Below, one piece after another: positions 20,534-31,200 of a DNA stretch of 64,000 bases. Source of the DNA: an uncultured Proteiniphilum sp. Lineage in GTDB: Bacteria > Bacteroidota > Bacteroidia > Bacteroidales > Dysgonomonadaceae. The DNA lies in assembly GCA_927407015.1 (NCBI GenBank), contig CAKMJT010000045.1, positions 16,033 to 80,032 of the forward strand, read 5' to 3'. The notes under the pieces are model-generated. The model was not told the origin of the DNA. It saw only the letters and a program-made list of their open reading frames with translations, and searched no databases. Position numbers and translations under genes: made by a program. Positions within the stretch are counted from its first letter, which is position 1. Each line of letters begins with the position of its first letter.

Positions 20534-20759
20534 ATCCCCCCCCCGACTCGTAAAGTGATGATGTTTTTATTGAATCTATCTCGATACGGGAGTGATTCAA
20601 TAGACGAAACACTTTCGAGTAATCTGCCTCTGAGTTGCTTGTTTCTGTAATCTGCTTAACAAAAGATTCATACGAAGTTTGAATTTCTTTGTTCGATACT
20701 TGCGAAGGTTCAGACAATAGTCTGAAAAACTCCTTGGTTGTTAAATCATTCATAGACAT
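20526..20759 (-). CDS. Small hypothetical protein
   Basis: A 77-aa acidic protein (MSMNDLTTKEFFRLLSEP, then EIQTSYESFVKQITET) with no domain I recognise. It sits directly upstream of, and overlaps by 8 bp, the RteC-like gene, so the two are probably co-translated. Its 3' end contains a run of nine G on the coding strand (plus-strand C9 near 20536-20544), which could vary by slippage and change its C-terminus and the upstream context of the RteC-like start codon. Confidence 0.5.
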   Translation of the reverse strand: MSMNDLTTKEFFRLLSEPSQVSNKEIQTSYESFVKQITETSNSEADYSKVFRLLNHSRIEIDSIKTSSLYESGGGYD

Positions 20760-20828
20760 AATTTTTTAATGTTAGACGTTATGTGATAGACATACAAAGT
20801 CTTTCTTATGCCTGTATATAATCCTCAT

Positions 20829-23800
20829 TTAAGAGGTGATCTTCCCCTGCAATGTATCAAATGTATCTGCTAATTCTAATTTTATTCCGGTTTCAAGGGC
20901 AGCGAAGTGTTTCTTGCCACAGGTTATTTTTGCTCTCTCGGTTGGTTTTATAGCGTCTTCAAACAAACCGCCCTTAGTCTCTACAACAAAATAAAGTTTC
21001 TGCTCGTTACCGTCATCCCAAACAAGTGCCCAGTCGGGATTATAGGCTCCCAATGGCGTATCAATCTTAAACCAGGAGGGTAGTTTGGTAAACACCTTAA
21101 CATTATCGGAGCTTTCAAATCGTTGTGCCATACTGCGCTCTGTTTCCGAATCATAAATCACATAATCGTAGGGTGATTTGTTACTTTCCAGTAAGTTGCT
21201 GCTTAGATAACCTTGCAGCTCTTTGTTTTCAAACAGTTCCTGACACCACATATCCTTATCTATCCGCTTGTATTTGATGCCATCAACCAATAAGAGGCGC
21301 ATCTCGTTACGAATGATATCAATAACCGATTCGATAAAGGCTTGAGGATTTTTCTTAAACGCTTCCAGGCGTTTGCTCCCAATCAAGATAGAGACGATGG
21401 ATTGACGGGTCAGTCCGGTCTCGTTTTGCAGGTAAGTAACAATATCCGGCAGTATCGAAACCGTATCGTCCATAATCCGTGTCGATTCACGAGGAGAATC
21501 TTCTCCCTCCAGAACGCCCCCTTCGGTAATCGCTAATTTTATTTTGCGGGTAACAAAGCGTCCTTTGCCTACCACCACCTCTTCGTATATCCGTTGAGCG
21601 CATTGCCCTATCAATTTGTCCGAATCAATCTTTACGGAGTACGTCGTTTTGTATTTTATCCGATCCCACAGATTTTTGAAATCTTCGTTGTGGATAAAGA
21701 ACTCTTTCTTAAACGTTACCCGACGCACATCGTCCCGGTTTTTAATATTCATAAAGTTTCCGCTGATACGCTTCAATACTTTCAGAATCGGCATTTTGAT
21801 ATAGTCAAACTCTTCGGGAATAGCTACCCGGTTATCACGCAAGTCTATTTTCAGCTTTTCCTGCACTTTAGCGGCAACTTCTTTGGTCTTCTTATTAACC
21901 ACCTCTTCTCTGACATAGCCTTTCTCCACGAAATAGTCGTAAAGTCGAACCGATTTTTCTTCGTTCAGATATATCGCTTTGTCCTGATTCGCACCTACTT
22001 CGATACGGGCGAAAGAATGTTTATGCAGGTAACCGAACTTAATTCCGGTATCTTCCTCTATTTCATTCTGCAACGCTTTGGCGAACTCTTCATAGCTTTC
22101 GTTTGCCATCACAGTAAGTGTGTTTACGTCAAAACCTTTTACCCGTTCGCCATCCTGATTGACACACAGGCGAAGTCCACGTCCAATCTCTTGTCTTTTC
22201 TTAATTTCTTTCGTTGTATCATTAAGCGTACAGATTTGGAACACATTCGGATTGTCCCAACCCTCACGTAAGGCGGAGTGGGAGAAAATAAAGCGAAGCG
22301 GAGTGTCGAAACTCAGCAACCGTTCTTTATCACGCATAATTAAGTTGAAAGCATCATCATCTTTAGCCGTTTTCCCGGAGGTATCCACAAAACGTTCGAA
22401 CTTATCTTTCTTGTTTGATGCTTTGCTTTGCTTGTCTACCGAGAAATATCCATCGTGGATCTGGCTAACATCCACATCCTTGTCCTTCATTTCATTAAAT
22501 AAAGAACGATATTTCGGTTTCTGTATCAGGTTGTTATATTCTTCTTCAAAAATACGGGCATACTTCCCGTTTTGGCGATTCCCTTCAGCATCGTACTCCC
22601 GGTAGTTGGCGACTTTGTCGATAAAGAACAGGCTCAGCACTTTTATTCCTTGCGGATTGAGCAATACCTCTTTGTCAAGATGCGCCTCGATGGTCATGCG
22701 TATTTGCTCTCGTTTCAGCAGGTCGTCACTCAAACTCCCCGAAACAACCCCTTGTTCTATAATTTTATCGTTGCTTGTAAACGACATATTCCAGCGTTCG
22801 TTGTCGTACCAAATATCTTCCACAATATACCCTTCGTATTGTTCACGTCCGGTTATATCAAATAGATCCTGACCTTGTTTTACCCATGCTTTCTTGCGGT
22901 CAACCTTCCCTTTGTTTTGAAAATCCAATTCCACTTGCGCTCTAATACCGGCTTTGTTGTCCACTTTTATCAGGTCGATATACGCATCGTTTTGGAAGCC
23001 TTCCACAGAAGCGGTAGCCACTTCAATCTGTTTCACCAATTTCAGCTCGTAAGCATCTACCGAATCGAGCTTATACATCATGTTGTAAGGCGTGCGGTGT
23101 GTGGCAGAATAACGCAAACAGCAGAGCGGATTAAGTGCAGCGATCGCTTCTTTGGCTTTATCGGTATTATCCACACTTTGCGGTTCGTCGATAATCACTA
23201 TCGGATTCGTTTCTTTAATCAGCTCAATGGGTTTGTAGCCCAACTTATCGTTGTAACGGTGGATGATGTTCGATTTGTTGTTTTCGTCTTCACTTTCGAA
23301 ACTTTTGCGGAATGCATCAATATTGATCACCATAATCTGAATACTGTCACCCGTGGCAAACGAGCGTACTTGCTCCAATTTGGTAGCATCGTACACAAAA
23401 TAATCGTACACTACATTCTCGTATTCGCCTTTGAAGTGTTCTTTGGTGATTTGTAAGGATTTGTATGTACCCTCTTTGATGGCGATGCTCGGCACTACAA
23501 TGATAAATTTGGTAAAACCGTAACGCTTATTGAGTTCAAAGATCGTTTTCAGATAGACGTAGGTTTTACCTGTACCGGTCTCCATTTCTACAGAGAAGTT
23601 CATTCCCTCTTTCTTGAAACTCTCGGTCGTCGATTGCGGCACGCCGTTGCGCAATTGGATGCGCTGGATATTGGCAAGCATATCCTCCTCGATCATCTTT
23701 ATGGAGTTGCTGATACCGATGGTCGCACGTTGAAATAGCGAACTTTCTTCGCCCTTGATGGGCGTGATAGAGAAGTTGCTTTGGAAAATCTCTTCACCTT

Positions 23801-23882
23801 CAAAGATGTCGCAGATACTGTTTACCGCATCATCCTGATATTCGAGGTGACTCTCGAATTTTAATGTCATATTTTTAGCCAT
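20829..23882 (-). CDS. Type III restriction enzyme Res subunit (helicase-nuclease)
   Basis: A 1017-aa Res-type subunit. Helicase domain 1 shows METGTGKTY (Walker A, about residue 100) and VIIDEPQSVD (DEPQ box rather than DEAD/H, usual for Res). Domain 2 shows FSHSALREGWDNPNVFQICTL and KKRQEIGRGLRLCVNQ. The C-terminal nuclease is intact: NPDWALV (about 947) then FVVETKGG (about 970) form a PD-(D/E)XK site. It translocates and cuts DNA when Mod is unmethylated at its target. It is the last gene of the defence operon, 14 bp after Mod. No truncation or frameshift is visible. Confidence 0.92.
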   Translation of the reverse strand: MAKNMTLKFESHLEYQDDAVNSICDIFEGEEIFQSNFSITPIKGEESSLFQRATIGISNSIKMIEEDMLANIQRIQLRNGVPQSTTESFKKEGMNFSVEMETGTGKTYVYLKTIFELNKRYGFTKFIIVVPSIAIKEGTYKSLQITKEHFKGEYENVVYDYFVYDATKLEQVRSFATGDSIQIMVINIDAFRKSFESEDENNKSNIIHRYNDKLGYKPIELIKETNPIVIIDEPQSVDNTDKAKEAIAALNPLCCLRYSATHRTPYNMMYKLDSVDAYELKLVKQIEVATASVEGFQNDAYIDLIKVDNKAGIRAQVELDFQNKGKVDRKKAWVKQGQDLFDITGREQYEGYIVEDIWYDNERWNMSFTSNDKIIEQGVVSGSLSDDLLKREQIRMTIEAHLDKEVLLNPQGIKVLSLFFIDKVANYREYDAEGNRQNGKYARIFEEEYNNLIQKPKYRSLFNEMKDKDVDVSQIHDGYFSVDKQSKASNKKDKFERFVDTSGKTAKDDDAFNLIMRDKERLLSFDTPLRFIFSHSALREGWDNPNVFQICTLNDTTKEIKKRQEIGRGLRLCVNQDGERVKGFDVNTLTVMANESYEEFAKALQNEIEEDTGIKFGYLHKHSFARIEVGANQDKAIYLNEEKSVRLYDYFVEKGYVREEVVNKKTKEVAAKVQEKLKIDLRDNRVAIPEEFDYIKMPILKVLKRISGNFMNIKNRDDVRRVTFKKEFFIHNEDFKNLWDRIKYKTTYSVKIDSDKLIGQCAQRIYEEVVVGKGRFVTRKIKLAITEGGVLEGEDSPRESTRIMDDTVSILPDIVTYLQNETGLTRQSIVSILIGSKRLEAFKKNPQAFIESVIDIIRNEMRLLLVDGIKYKRIDKDMWCQELFENKELQGYLSSNLLESNKSPYDYVIYDSETERSMAQRFESSDNVKVFTKLPSWFKIDTPLGAYNPDWALVWDDGNEQKLYFVVETKGGLFEDAIKPTERAKITCGKKHFAALETGIKLELADTFDTLQGKITS

Positions 23883-23896
23883 ACTGCGTCCTCTCT

Positions 23897-25885
23897 TTAA
23901 ACGGTTGCCACATTCGTAATACCGTGCTGTTTCAGGATCAGCAGCGTATTGGTTTTCACCTCGTCCGAACCATTAAATCCGGCTTCTTTGAATACCACCC
24001 GGCAATTGGCATCCACACCTTCGGGGCTTATCTCTTTGTATAGTTTGCCGATACCGTCGGCAACTGCCGTGGATAGACTGTCTGCCAAGCAGACAATCAA
24101 CGAGCCGGCGCCCATTTCGTACACGGTTTTTCCATCTATGGTGTGACGGTTAATCTTTTCGGTCAGCTCAATGCCGTACTTGATCAATATTTCGTAGAGA
24201 AGATCATCTTCGCTTCTATCTTCTTTGATATTAAACAATGAGTTATTCAGTGCTGTTTCCAGATTGTCGGGGTCGCTATCCCACGCATTGATATTTGAAC
24301 TGTCGAGCTTAAATACTTTGAAGCCATAATCTTGTGTATCAGGAGCCAAATCAATAAATAAACCATCTTTTTGGGCTTGCTTATGTATGTCTTCTTCTTT
24401 TTTTTCTCTGATCTTTTTTCCGGCACGACGGATGCGTTCTTTGGCTATTTCGGGAATGGTGGCATAACCAGCTTTCCGAGCTTCGCTCTCTTCGGGTGTT
24501 GGTTCGGGTAATTGTACACAGATGTATTTGCGGTTGCCTCCGTCTTCGGCATTGAGTTGCATCACCGCATGGGCCGTGGTAGCAGAGCCGGAGAAGAAGT
24601 CGAGGATGATGTCGTGTTTAGATGTATGTAGCTCCAATATTTGAGTCATCATTTCTATGGGTTTTGGATTTTCAAATACTAAGCTCCCAAAAACTTCTTT
24701 AACCCATCTGGTGTCAATAGAATTGTCAAAATACCAGAAATTGTCGGGTACTGATACGGTATCTTCCTCAAGATAACTTTTCATTCCTGGAGGTGTATTA
24801 TTGTCGCCATACCAAATTAAATCTTCGTTTTGTAACCTCAATAACTCCTCGTATGATTTTCCCCATCCTCTTTTCGGAATAATGCATTCCTCTCCTGTAT
24901 TTGGATTTGTGATTGTGTAGTTTTTTGGACCGCCTTCTCTTGATAAATCTGCATCTTTAAATACTCCGTTTTTGTCAACTTTATTCCATCTACTTAAATG
25001 TGTGTATTTCGGTCTTGTGTACATTTCCTTTATCTCAGCAGTAATCTCATCAATAGATAGTCCTTGCTCCTTAAGTTGTTGAAATTTTGAATTAATATCT
25101 TTAGCTCCTTTTTTCTTTATCCTCCAAAAAACATCTTTTAGGGATTTCGTATTTTTAGCAAATAATAATACATACTCAGTTGTTACACCAATGAGTTTTG
25201 ATTGATTCTTCATTGAGTTATTTTTATGTATTGCTTGTGCCACAAAATTCTCTTCCCCAAAAATCTCATCACAAACTTTCCGCAAATTCGCCACCTCATT
25301 ATCATCAATCGAAATAAAGATCACCCCATCATCCGTCAGCAGGTTGCGAGCAAGTTTCAGTCTCGGATACATCATATTGAGCCAGTTGGAGTGGTAACGC
25401 CCGTCGCTTTCGGTATTGGTAGATAGCTTTTTGTCTTGCCCCGTCAGTTCCAGATAGTTCTTCATGTTATCCGTATAGTTATCCTTGTACACAAAGTCTT
25501 TCCCGGTATTGTAGGGCGGGTCGATATAAATCATCTTTATACGGCTATGGTAGCTCTTTTGCAAAAGTTTCAATACCTCCAAGTTGTCGCCCTCGATGTA
25601 GAGATTATCGGTCGTATTCCAATCCACGCTCTCTTCGGGGCAGGGGCGCAGTGTACCTGTGCTTCGCTTTTGGGCTTCACGGCGTGCGTTGGCTTTGCCT
25701 GCCCAGTTGAGACAGAAACGCTCTTCGGCGGTGTCGCCATAGTTACCCAGCAGGTCGTTGAGTGCTTCAAAGTCCACACGACCTTCCTTTATCACTTCGG
25801 GGAAAATCTGTTTCAGCAGCTCCAGATTTTGTGCCACCAAATCTGCGCTTTTGCTTTCGGCTTGCGGTATGTTTGTCTTTTGCAT
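23897..25885 (-). CDS. Type III-like site-specific adenine methyltransferase (Mod)
   Basis: A 662-aa beta-class N6-adenine methyltransferase. The catalytic motif IV is DPPYNTGKDFVYKDNY (about residue 121), followed by the target-recognition region (about 200-400) and the SAM-binding motif I in IILDFFSGSATTAHAVMQL (about 430). This order is typical of Mod subunits, which determine specificity and protect host DNA. A long charged C-terminal region may contact Res. It lies 2 bp after the DUF4391 gene and 14 bp before Res. There is no simple-sequence tract in the coding region, so I see no sign of phase variation. The recognition sequence cannot be read from the protein. Confidence 0.92.
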   Translation of the reverse strand: MQKTNIPQAESKSADLVAQNLELLKQIFPEVIKEGRVDFEALNDLLGNYGDTAEERFCLNWAGKANARREAQKRSTGTLRPCPEESVDWNTTDNLYIEGDNLEVLKLLQKSYHSRIKMIYIDPPYNTGKDFVYKDNYTDNMKNYLELTGQDKKLSTNTESDGRYHSNWLNMMYPRLKLARNLLTDDGVIFISIDDNEVANLRKVCDEIFGEENFVAQAIHKNNSMKNQSKLIGVTTEYVLLFAKNTKSLKDVFWRIKKKGAKDINSKFQQLKEQGLSIDEITAEIKEMYTRPKYTHLSRWNKVDKNGVFKDADLSREGGPKNYTITNPNTGEECIIPKRGWGKSYEELLRLQNEDLIWYGDNNTPPGMKSYLEEDTVSVPDNFWYFDNSIDTRWVKEVFGSLVFENPKPIEMMTQILELHTSKHDIILDFFSGSATTAHAVMQLNAEDGGNRKYICVQLPEPTPEESEARKAGYATIPEIAKERIRRAGKKIREKKEEDIHKQAQKDGLFIDLAPDTQDYGFKVFKLDSSNINAWDSDPDNLETALNNSLFNIKEDRSEDDLLYEILIKYGIELTEKINRHTIDGKTVYEMGAGSLIVCLADSLSTAVADGIGKLYKEISPEGVDANCRVVFKEAGFNGSDEVKTNTLLILKQHGITNVATV

Positions 25886-25887
25886 AG

Positions 25888-26631
25888 CTATATCAATTGA
25901 TTTTTCAATATTTTTTCTTGTTGTTGTAACTCTTTCAGTTTTGTTGTCAGCTTTAAACGGAGGTTGAATTGCGTTTCCGCTTTTACTTCAGCGGTTATTC
26001 GTTTTTGTTCCATGCGGTTGGTATTTAACTGTTCCAGCAAGACACGGTATTGCTCTGTTTTCTGCCTGTCGCTTTCGAGATAGATACCTGCCTCGTCGGA
26101 AACTGCCAGCATCAACAGGCGGTTTGCCAAGGCTTCGAATAGTTCTTTCAGTGAATTACAGCGGATGCGTGCTATATCCAACGAAGGCAACCAAGCACAA
26201 ATAATGCTATCGTCGCCTTCAGGTACAAAGAAACGGGTTATTTGTTGTTCTTCCATCACCCGCCTTGTTTTGTCCGCCTGATTGATTCGTTTTACGCACC
26301 AATTCACGCAAAAACTTTCGCCACACTGAATCACTAAAAACATCGAAGCCGGAAAGGCTTTCTGTACCATGGTAGCTATCGGCATCGCTTTAGCCGGATT
26401 CTTGATACTTACTTCGGCAATGATGATTTGGTCGTAAGCCTGTTCATCATCCATGTATGCAGCCAATCCAATGGTGCGGGTCTGCAATAAACCTTTCATC
26501 GTGAGCTTTTCTATCTCTTCACGCAACAACCGTTTTTCCCCGGAAGACAAAGGTGCTTTCTCGGCAAAAAGTTTTTTGCTGATAGGCGTGTTGATTAATG
26601 CCCCGGACGGTATGTTGAAGTACTCTATCAT
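25888..26631 (-). CDS. DUF4391-family protein of restriction-modification loci
   Basis: A 247-aa protein recognised as DUF4391 by MIEYFNIPSGALINTPISKKLF at the start and by its usual place between a helicase gene and a Mod gene. It contains SGEKRLLREEIEKLTMKGLLQTRTI, then IIIAEVSIKNP and ETQFNLRLKLTTKLKELQQQ, the last forming a C-terminal coiled coil. No catalytic site is obvious. Its ATG overlaps the AbiEii stop by 1 bp (TAATG) and it ends 2 bp before Mod, so it is translationally coupled both ways. A structural or adaptor role linking the helicase with Mod-Res is inferred. Confidence 0.78.
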   Translation of the reverse strand: MIEYFNIPSGALINTPISKKLFAEKAPLSSGEKRLLREEIEKLTMKGLLQTRTIGLAAYMDDEQAYDQIIIAEVSIKNPAKAMPIATMVQKAFPASMFLVIQCGESFCVNWCVKRINQADKTRRVMEEQQITRFFVPEGDDSIICAWLPSLDIARIRCNSLKELFEALANRLLMLAVSDEAGIYLESDRQKTEQYRVLLEQLNTNRMEQKRITAEVKAETQFNLRLKLTTKLKELQQQEKILKNQLI

Positions 26632-27623
26632 TATAGGTTGATTTTTCTTATCCTGTCGGTAAGCTCTTCCATCCTCTCGATAATTTTATCGAATGTTTTT
26701 TTGTCTTTATCATAAATGAAACTCTCTTTCATGTTTTCGTAATCTTTTCTCCAACTCCCCATCAAGTGGTCGGGAGGACATATCCGGATCTGAGCAGGTT
26801 CGTGTGTTGTATAGTCAACATCCTTTATGCTGTTGAACTTTTGACGATGATTGACAACGGCTTTGTATAAGTCCGTATCTTGCAACGCTGATTGAGCGAA
26901 AGAGCTATCCATCATCTTTTCCAAATCGTATAAATGTCTTGACATCCTATCCGTGCGTGGATTTTCCTTTTGATACTCCTCGTGCAACAAGAATATTTTT
27001 TCCAAAAAGGTGCGTTCCGGCAATACAGACTTAAAAAGTGACTTTATTTCGCTATCAATTTCAGGAAACCGGGAATGGATAAGCGTTGCAATTTCTCGAT
27101 TTTCAAACGGCTCGTCAAGAGACATGGCACTGAACTCAATCTTGACAACCGGAAGGAGGTAATCTATTTTAGTCGGAAGAATACTTTTGTATTTTACTTC
27201 TACTAAAGTTACCATATCGCTACTGTTTTTTGTAACAAGCTCAACTTTATAACCTGTTATTCCTTCTGAAGAAAGTATGCTATCTAACTCGGGGAGCAAC
27301 TTCTCTTCTATGTAATGGAAAGCTTCTCGGCGAATTTTTGTTCGTTGCTGATTGGTTTCTTCAGGTAGATCGAAAAACGAACGACTTATAGTCAAATCTA
27401 TATCTTCACTGAAGCGACTAATCAATCCCCACGCTTTACTGAGGGAAGTTCCGCCCTTGAATTGCAAAAAATCCGCCCACGAAGATTTTGACAATGCTAC
27501 CAAAATGGCCGTTACCCACCAATCCTTTTCAATTGCCTGTTCTGCTGAAATTTTTCTGGCCACTGCTGTTTGTTGTTGTAAAACCATTTTTTCATCTTCG
27601 CTATAATTCAGCCAAATACTCAT
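26631..27623 (-). CDS. AbiEii/AbiGii-type nucleotidyltransferase toxin
   Basis: A type IV toxin-antitoxin-like nucleotidyltransferase. The signature FKGGTSLSKAWGLISRFSEDIDL gives the GG(T/S) motif and the Asp pair binding metal and nucleotide, as in AbiEii/MenT proteins, which inactivate tRNA or other RNA acceptors by adding nucleotides. A later conserved segment is RTDRMSRHLYDLEKMMDS. I choose the start MSIWLNYSEDEK at 27623, because its ATG overlaps the AbiEi stop as ATGA; an upstream in-frame ATG at 27668 would add 15 residues. Product length is 330 aa. It is nested between AbiEi and DUF4391 in the restriction operon rather than standing alone. Confidence 0.85.
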   Translation of the reverse strand: MSIWLNYSEDEKMVLQQQTAVARKISAEQAIEKDWWVTAILVALSKSSWADFLQFKGGTSLSKAWGLISRFSEDIDLTISRSFFDLPEETNQQRTKIRREAFHYIEEKLLPELDSILSSEGITGYKVELVTKNSSDMVTLVEVKYKSILPTKIDYLLPVVKIEFSAMSLDEPFENREIATLIHSRFPEIDSEIKSLFKSVLPERTFLEKIFLLHEEYQKENPRTDRMSRHLYDLEKMMDSSFAQSALQDTDLYKAVVNHRQKFNSIKDVDYTTHEPAQIRICPPDHLMGSWRKDYENMKESFIYDKDKKTFDKIIERMEELTDRIRKINL

Positions 27624-28237
27624 TCTGTTACTGTTTTTATGATTGGTAATAGCAATTCTTTCATCCATACCGGCGACAGGTATAAATCGTGCATCATTGT
27701 TGCTCGCTCTTCGGCATCACTCTCCGAAAGAAGCTTACTTATTTTGTCCTTTATTTCGTCCGTTACCTGATTTTCTCCAAGTTCTTTTAGTGCAATAATT
27801 ATCAATGGCAGAAGCTTACCCTTGAATTGAAAGTTTTTCTGAACAACATTTTTGAAAATAATATTTCTTTCGCCAACTTGCACTTTTCGCTTAGCTCCGT
27901 TGGTAATATATACGGCGTTCATCGGTACTTGAGTAGAAAAGCCCAAAATATTTAAGGCAGTATCACCGGTTGGCATAATCTGAGCCCTGTCTCGTTCGGC
28001 TATTTTGTGGGCAATTTGGTCAATCGTAGGGTGCAGAACACCAAATTGCGTTTTTATGGGATTCATATAGATGCCGGTTGCCACACGAACAATGATGCCT
28101 TCATTTTGCAGACGGGATAACGTTCGGGTAACAAGGCTATCATTATTTAAATCTTCAAAATCACGCACAGTGAACAAATCGCCTTTCTTAAAGCGAGTTA
28201 CTCGATCTCTAACTTTTTGTGAAATATTCTCTTCCAT
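27620..28237 (-). CDS. AbiEi-like antitoxin/regulator (DUF6088 type)
   Basis: A 205-aa protein with an N-terminal winged helix (KGDLFTVRDFEDLNNDSLVTR, TLSRLQNEGIIVRVATGIYMNP) followed by a C-terminal region containing QIMPTGDTALNILGFSTQVP. This is the organisation of AbiEi antitoxins, which neutralise the AbiEii nucleotidyltransferase and repress their own promoter through the winged helix. It lies directly before the toxin with a 4-bp ATGA overlap. A 59-bp gap separates it from the upstream SNF2 helicase; this gap could hold an internal promoter for AbiE-driven autoregulation, though I see only weak elements there. Confidence 0.82.
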   Translation of the reverse strand: MEENISQKVRDRVTRFKKGDLFTVRDFEDLNNDSLVTRTLSRLQNEGIIVRVATGIYMNPIKTQFGVLHPTIDQIAHKIAERDRAQIMPTGDTALNILGFSTQVPMNAVYITNGAKRKVQVGERNIIFKNVVQKNFQFKGKLLPLIIIALKELGENQVTDEIKDKISKLLSESDAEERATMMHDLYLSPVWMKELLLPIIKTVTE

Positions 28238-28296
28238 TATTAAACCCCAATAATATTGTCCGAAATATTCGGTAGATTTCGGACAAAGATAAAGAA

Positions 28297-31200
28297 TTAT
28301 TTCCGCTTGACAACAACAAATGCCACAATATCAAAATCGCTTTGTGAGGTAACCCCTTCGGCATTGAGCGAAACTAATTCTGTAGAGAAAAACGAAGCAG
28401 CACCTACCTCTTGCGATTTACCGATGACACTCTCAATGGCTAACTGAAAAGCGGACGAATAGGCTTTCATATTAGCATAGTTCTTTGTCTCTTTTTTTAG
28501 GTTTTGTGCCAACTCTGCCAGCACTTCCGTTTTGCCCTGACACAGCTTTTTCAGATAATCCAAACAACGTTTTCCCTGCATATAGCCCAAAACTGGTTCT
28601 CCACCTTCGCCCATATAAACCAAATAATAAGGAGCCAACAGGCTTTGCCCTTTTTGTTGTACAGAGCTACGCATACAGAAAATAGTTCCGGGAGGTATCT
28701 CTTCATCGTCTGTTTCAACTACGGCATGAATCCCCAAAGGAATATTCTGCAAATCGACAAGGTGGTTTTTCTCGTATTCCATAATGTCCATCCGGAAATC
28801 GTTCATGTTGGTATCCGTAATGGTTATTCCACCTTGGATATCTTCCAAATCGAGTACTGTACTTTGGAGTTGCTCCAGTTGCTTGCGACGATATTCCAAA
28901 TCGGTCATTTCGTCGTTTTCATTCATCTCTATCAGGTTCTCCTCGCCCGTAGCAGAAATATCGAGTAAGACCATTTTGCCTTTTACCCGGCTCTCAAGGT
29001 TAATATACTCGTTCAACTCCATATTCGGCCAGAAGTTGACCAACTGGATTTGCTCGTTTTTTGAACCTAAGCGGTCGATACGCCCGAATCGTTGAATGAT
29101 ACGCACCGGGTTCCAGTGGATGTCGTAATTGACCAGGAGGTCGCAGTCTTGCAGATTTTGCCCCTCCGAAATACAATCGGTGGCAATGAGCAGGTCAATT
29201 TCCCCTTTTGCATGGGGAAATGTTTTGTGGCGTTCTTTGGAAAAAGGCGAGAAGTGCGTAAGCAACTCGTTCATCTCTTTCCGTTCAATACCGGGAAAGT
29301 TCGTTTTGTTTGTTCCGCTTCCTTTGATTAAAGCGGCGTACAATCCGTATTCTTTCAATATCCACTCCGACAATTCTTTATAAAGGTAAGTAGCGGTATC
29401 CGCAAAAGCCGTGAATACAATCACTTTTTTGTTATTGTCGTTAAGCGGGTTTTCTATTTTGTGGGCAATGACCTCTTTCAGGCGAGTCAGTTTTTCGTCA
29501 CGAGTAGTGGATATGGTAGCAGCACTTTCCATGAGTTTGGTTAACGTATCCCGATCGTACTCCAACTCCTGCCGCCATTTTACCAAATCGATATCCTGTA
29601 GCAATACTTTTACCTTGTTGCCAATCAGGTAGTCGCTTTCATCATCCTCGATATCAATGTTGTCAATCGTGACAGAGCTGTCGGAAAGCTCCGTAATGTG
29701 TTCTATCTTATACAGATTGTCATTGACCTGCTCCAGCAACGCTTTTATACTCAGATAAAACGAATAGATGGAACTTTCCATCCGTTTCAGGTAGTTCACC
29801 CGCATCAAGTCCACCAAGTTCTTTTCACGGTCGGATTGCTTAAATACACTTCCGGTACTTAATTGATAGTCGTATTTAGCGGCATACTCTGCCTTTTTCT
29901 CTTCTTTGAGAGAAGATATAGGCGAGAAATTTGCCAAATTCAGCTTGCGAATAGCATTGTTGATATTACGTAACGAAGGAAACAGTTGTTCACTGTCGAT
30001 ATCGGTTTTTTCGTTTATCGGTCTCAGACGCGTCGGAAACCTTCCCACATCCGCCGAATCGTAATATTTCACGATATGCTTGCGTGAACGGGCGATAGTA
30101 AGCATGTCCAATAGTTTGAAATAACGATTATCCAACCGGTCGAACAACTCGTTTATATTCCGATCCGAATATTTTGCCCAATCGGAAAACTGCCGCTGCG
30201 CCAGCTTCATTACGTTGGATATATTATCTATGCCCTCTTCATCGAACACGCTGTCGTCGCCTTCCGTGATAAACGATATTTGGTTTTTGAGATCATTCAT
30301 CCGGTTGTTCACCGGTGTCGCCGAAAGCATCAACAGTTTTGTTTTTACACCCTTTTTGATGACTTCATTCATCATTCGGGCATAACGGGTCATTTCGCCT
30401 TTAGAGGGATAGCTGTTTCTGAAGTTATGCGATTCGTCTATTACGACCAAATCATAATTTGACCAATTAATTGTCGCCAAGTCAATATCGCCCGATTTAC
30501 CCCGCACACGAGTTAAATCAGTATGGCTAAGCACATCGTAATTGAAACGGTCGTTAATCAGAATGTTTCGCTTGTCGTTTTGCGTATAAACTGTCCAGTT
30601 GTCACGCAACTTCTTGGGGCAAAGTACCAATACACGGTCATTTCGCAATTCGTAATATTTGATAACGGCAAGTGCTTCGAATGTTTTTCCGAGCCCCACA
30701 CTATCGGCAATAATACAACCGCCATATTTTTCAATTTTCTCGATAGCCCCCATTACACCATCTTTCTGGAACTTGTAAAGTTTATTCCAAATTTCTTTAT
30801 CTTTAAATCCGGTTCTTGATTTAAAAATCTTATCGTCGGCAAAATCAACAATGGAATAATGAAAAAGATGATGCAAAATCATGTAATACACAGCATCGGG
30901 AGAGTAGTCCTTAAACCCTTTTTTTAACTCATCCAAAGCCAGTTTTGTAATCTCTTTGGACATGGAAGTATCCGACCATATTCCGTCAAACATTTGTTTG
31001 TATTGCGCCACCTCTTCTTTTTTGTTGTGAAGAATATGTAGCTGTGGTTTCTCCGAGTTGATAAAACCCAATGAATCTGCACAGAAGTCTGCCATACCGG
31101 GATTGATTACACAGCTATCGTGCTCATTTTGGATAAATATTAACTTAAATCCGAATGAATTAGGAACTCTCAAAGCACGAATACGACTTCTTTCAAGTAT

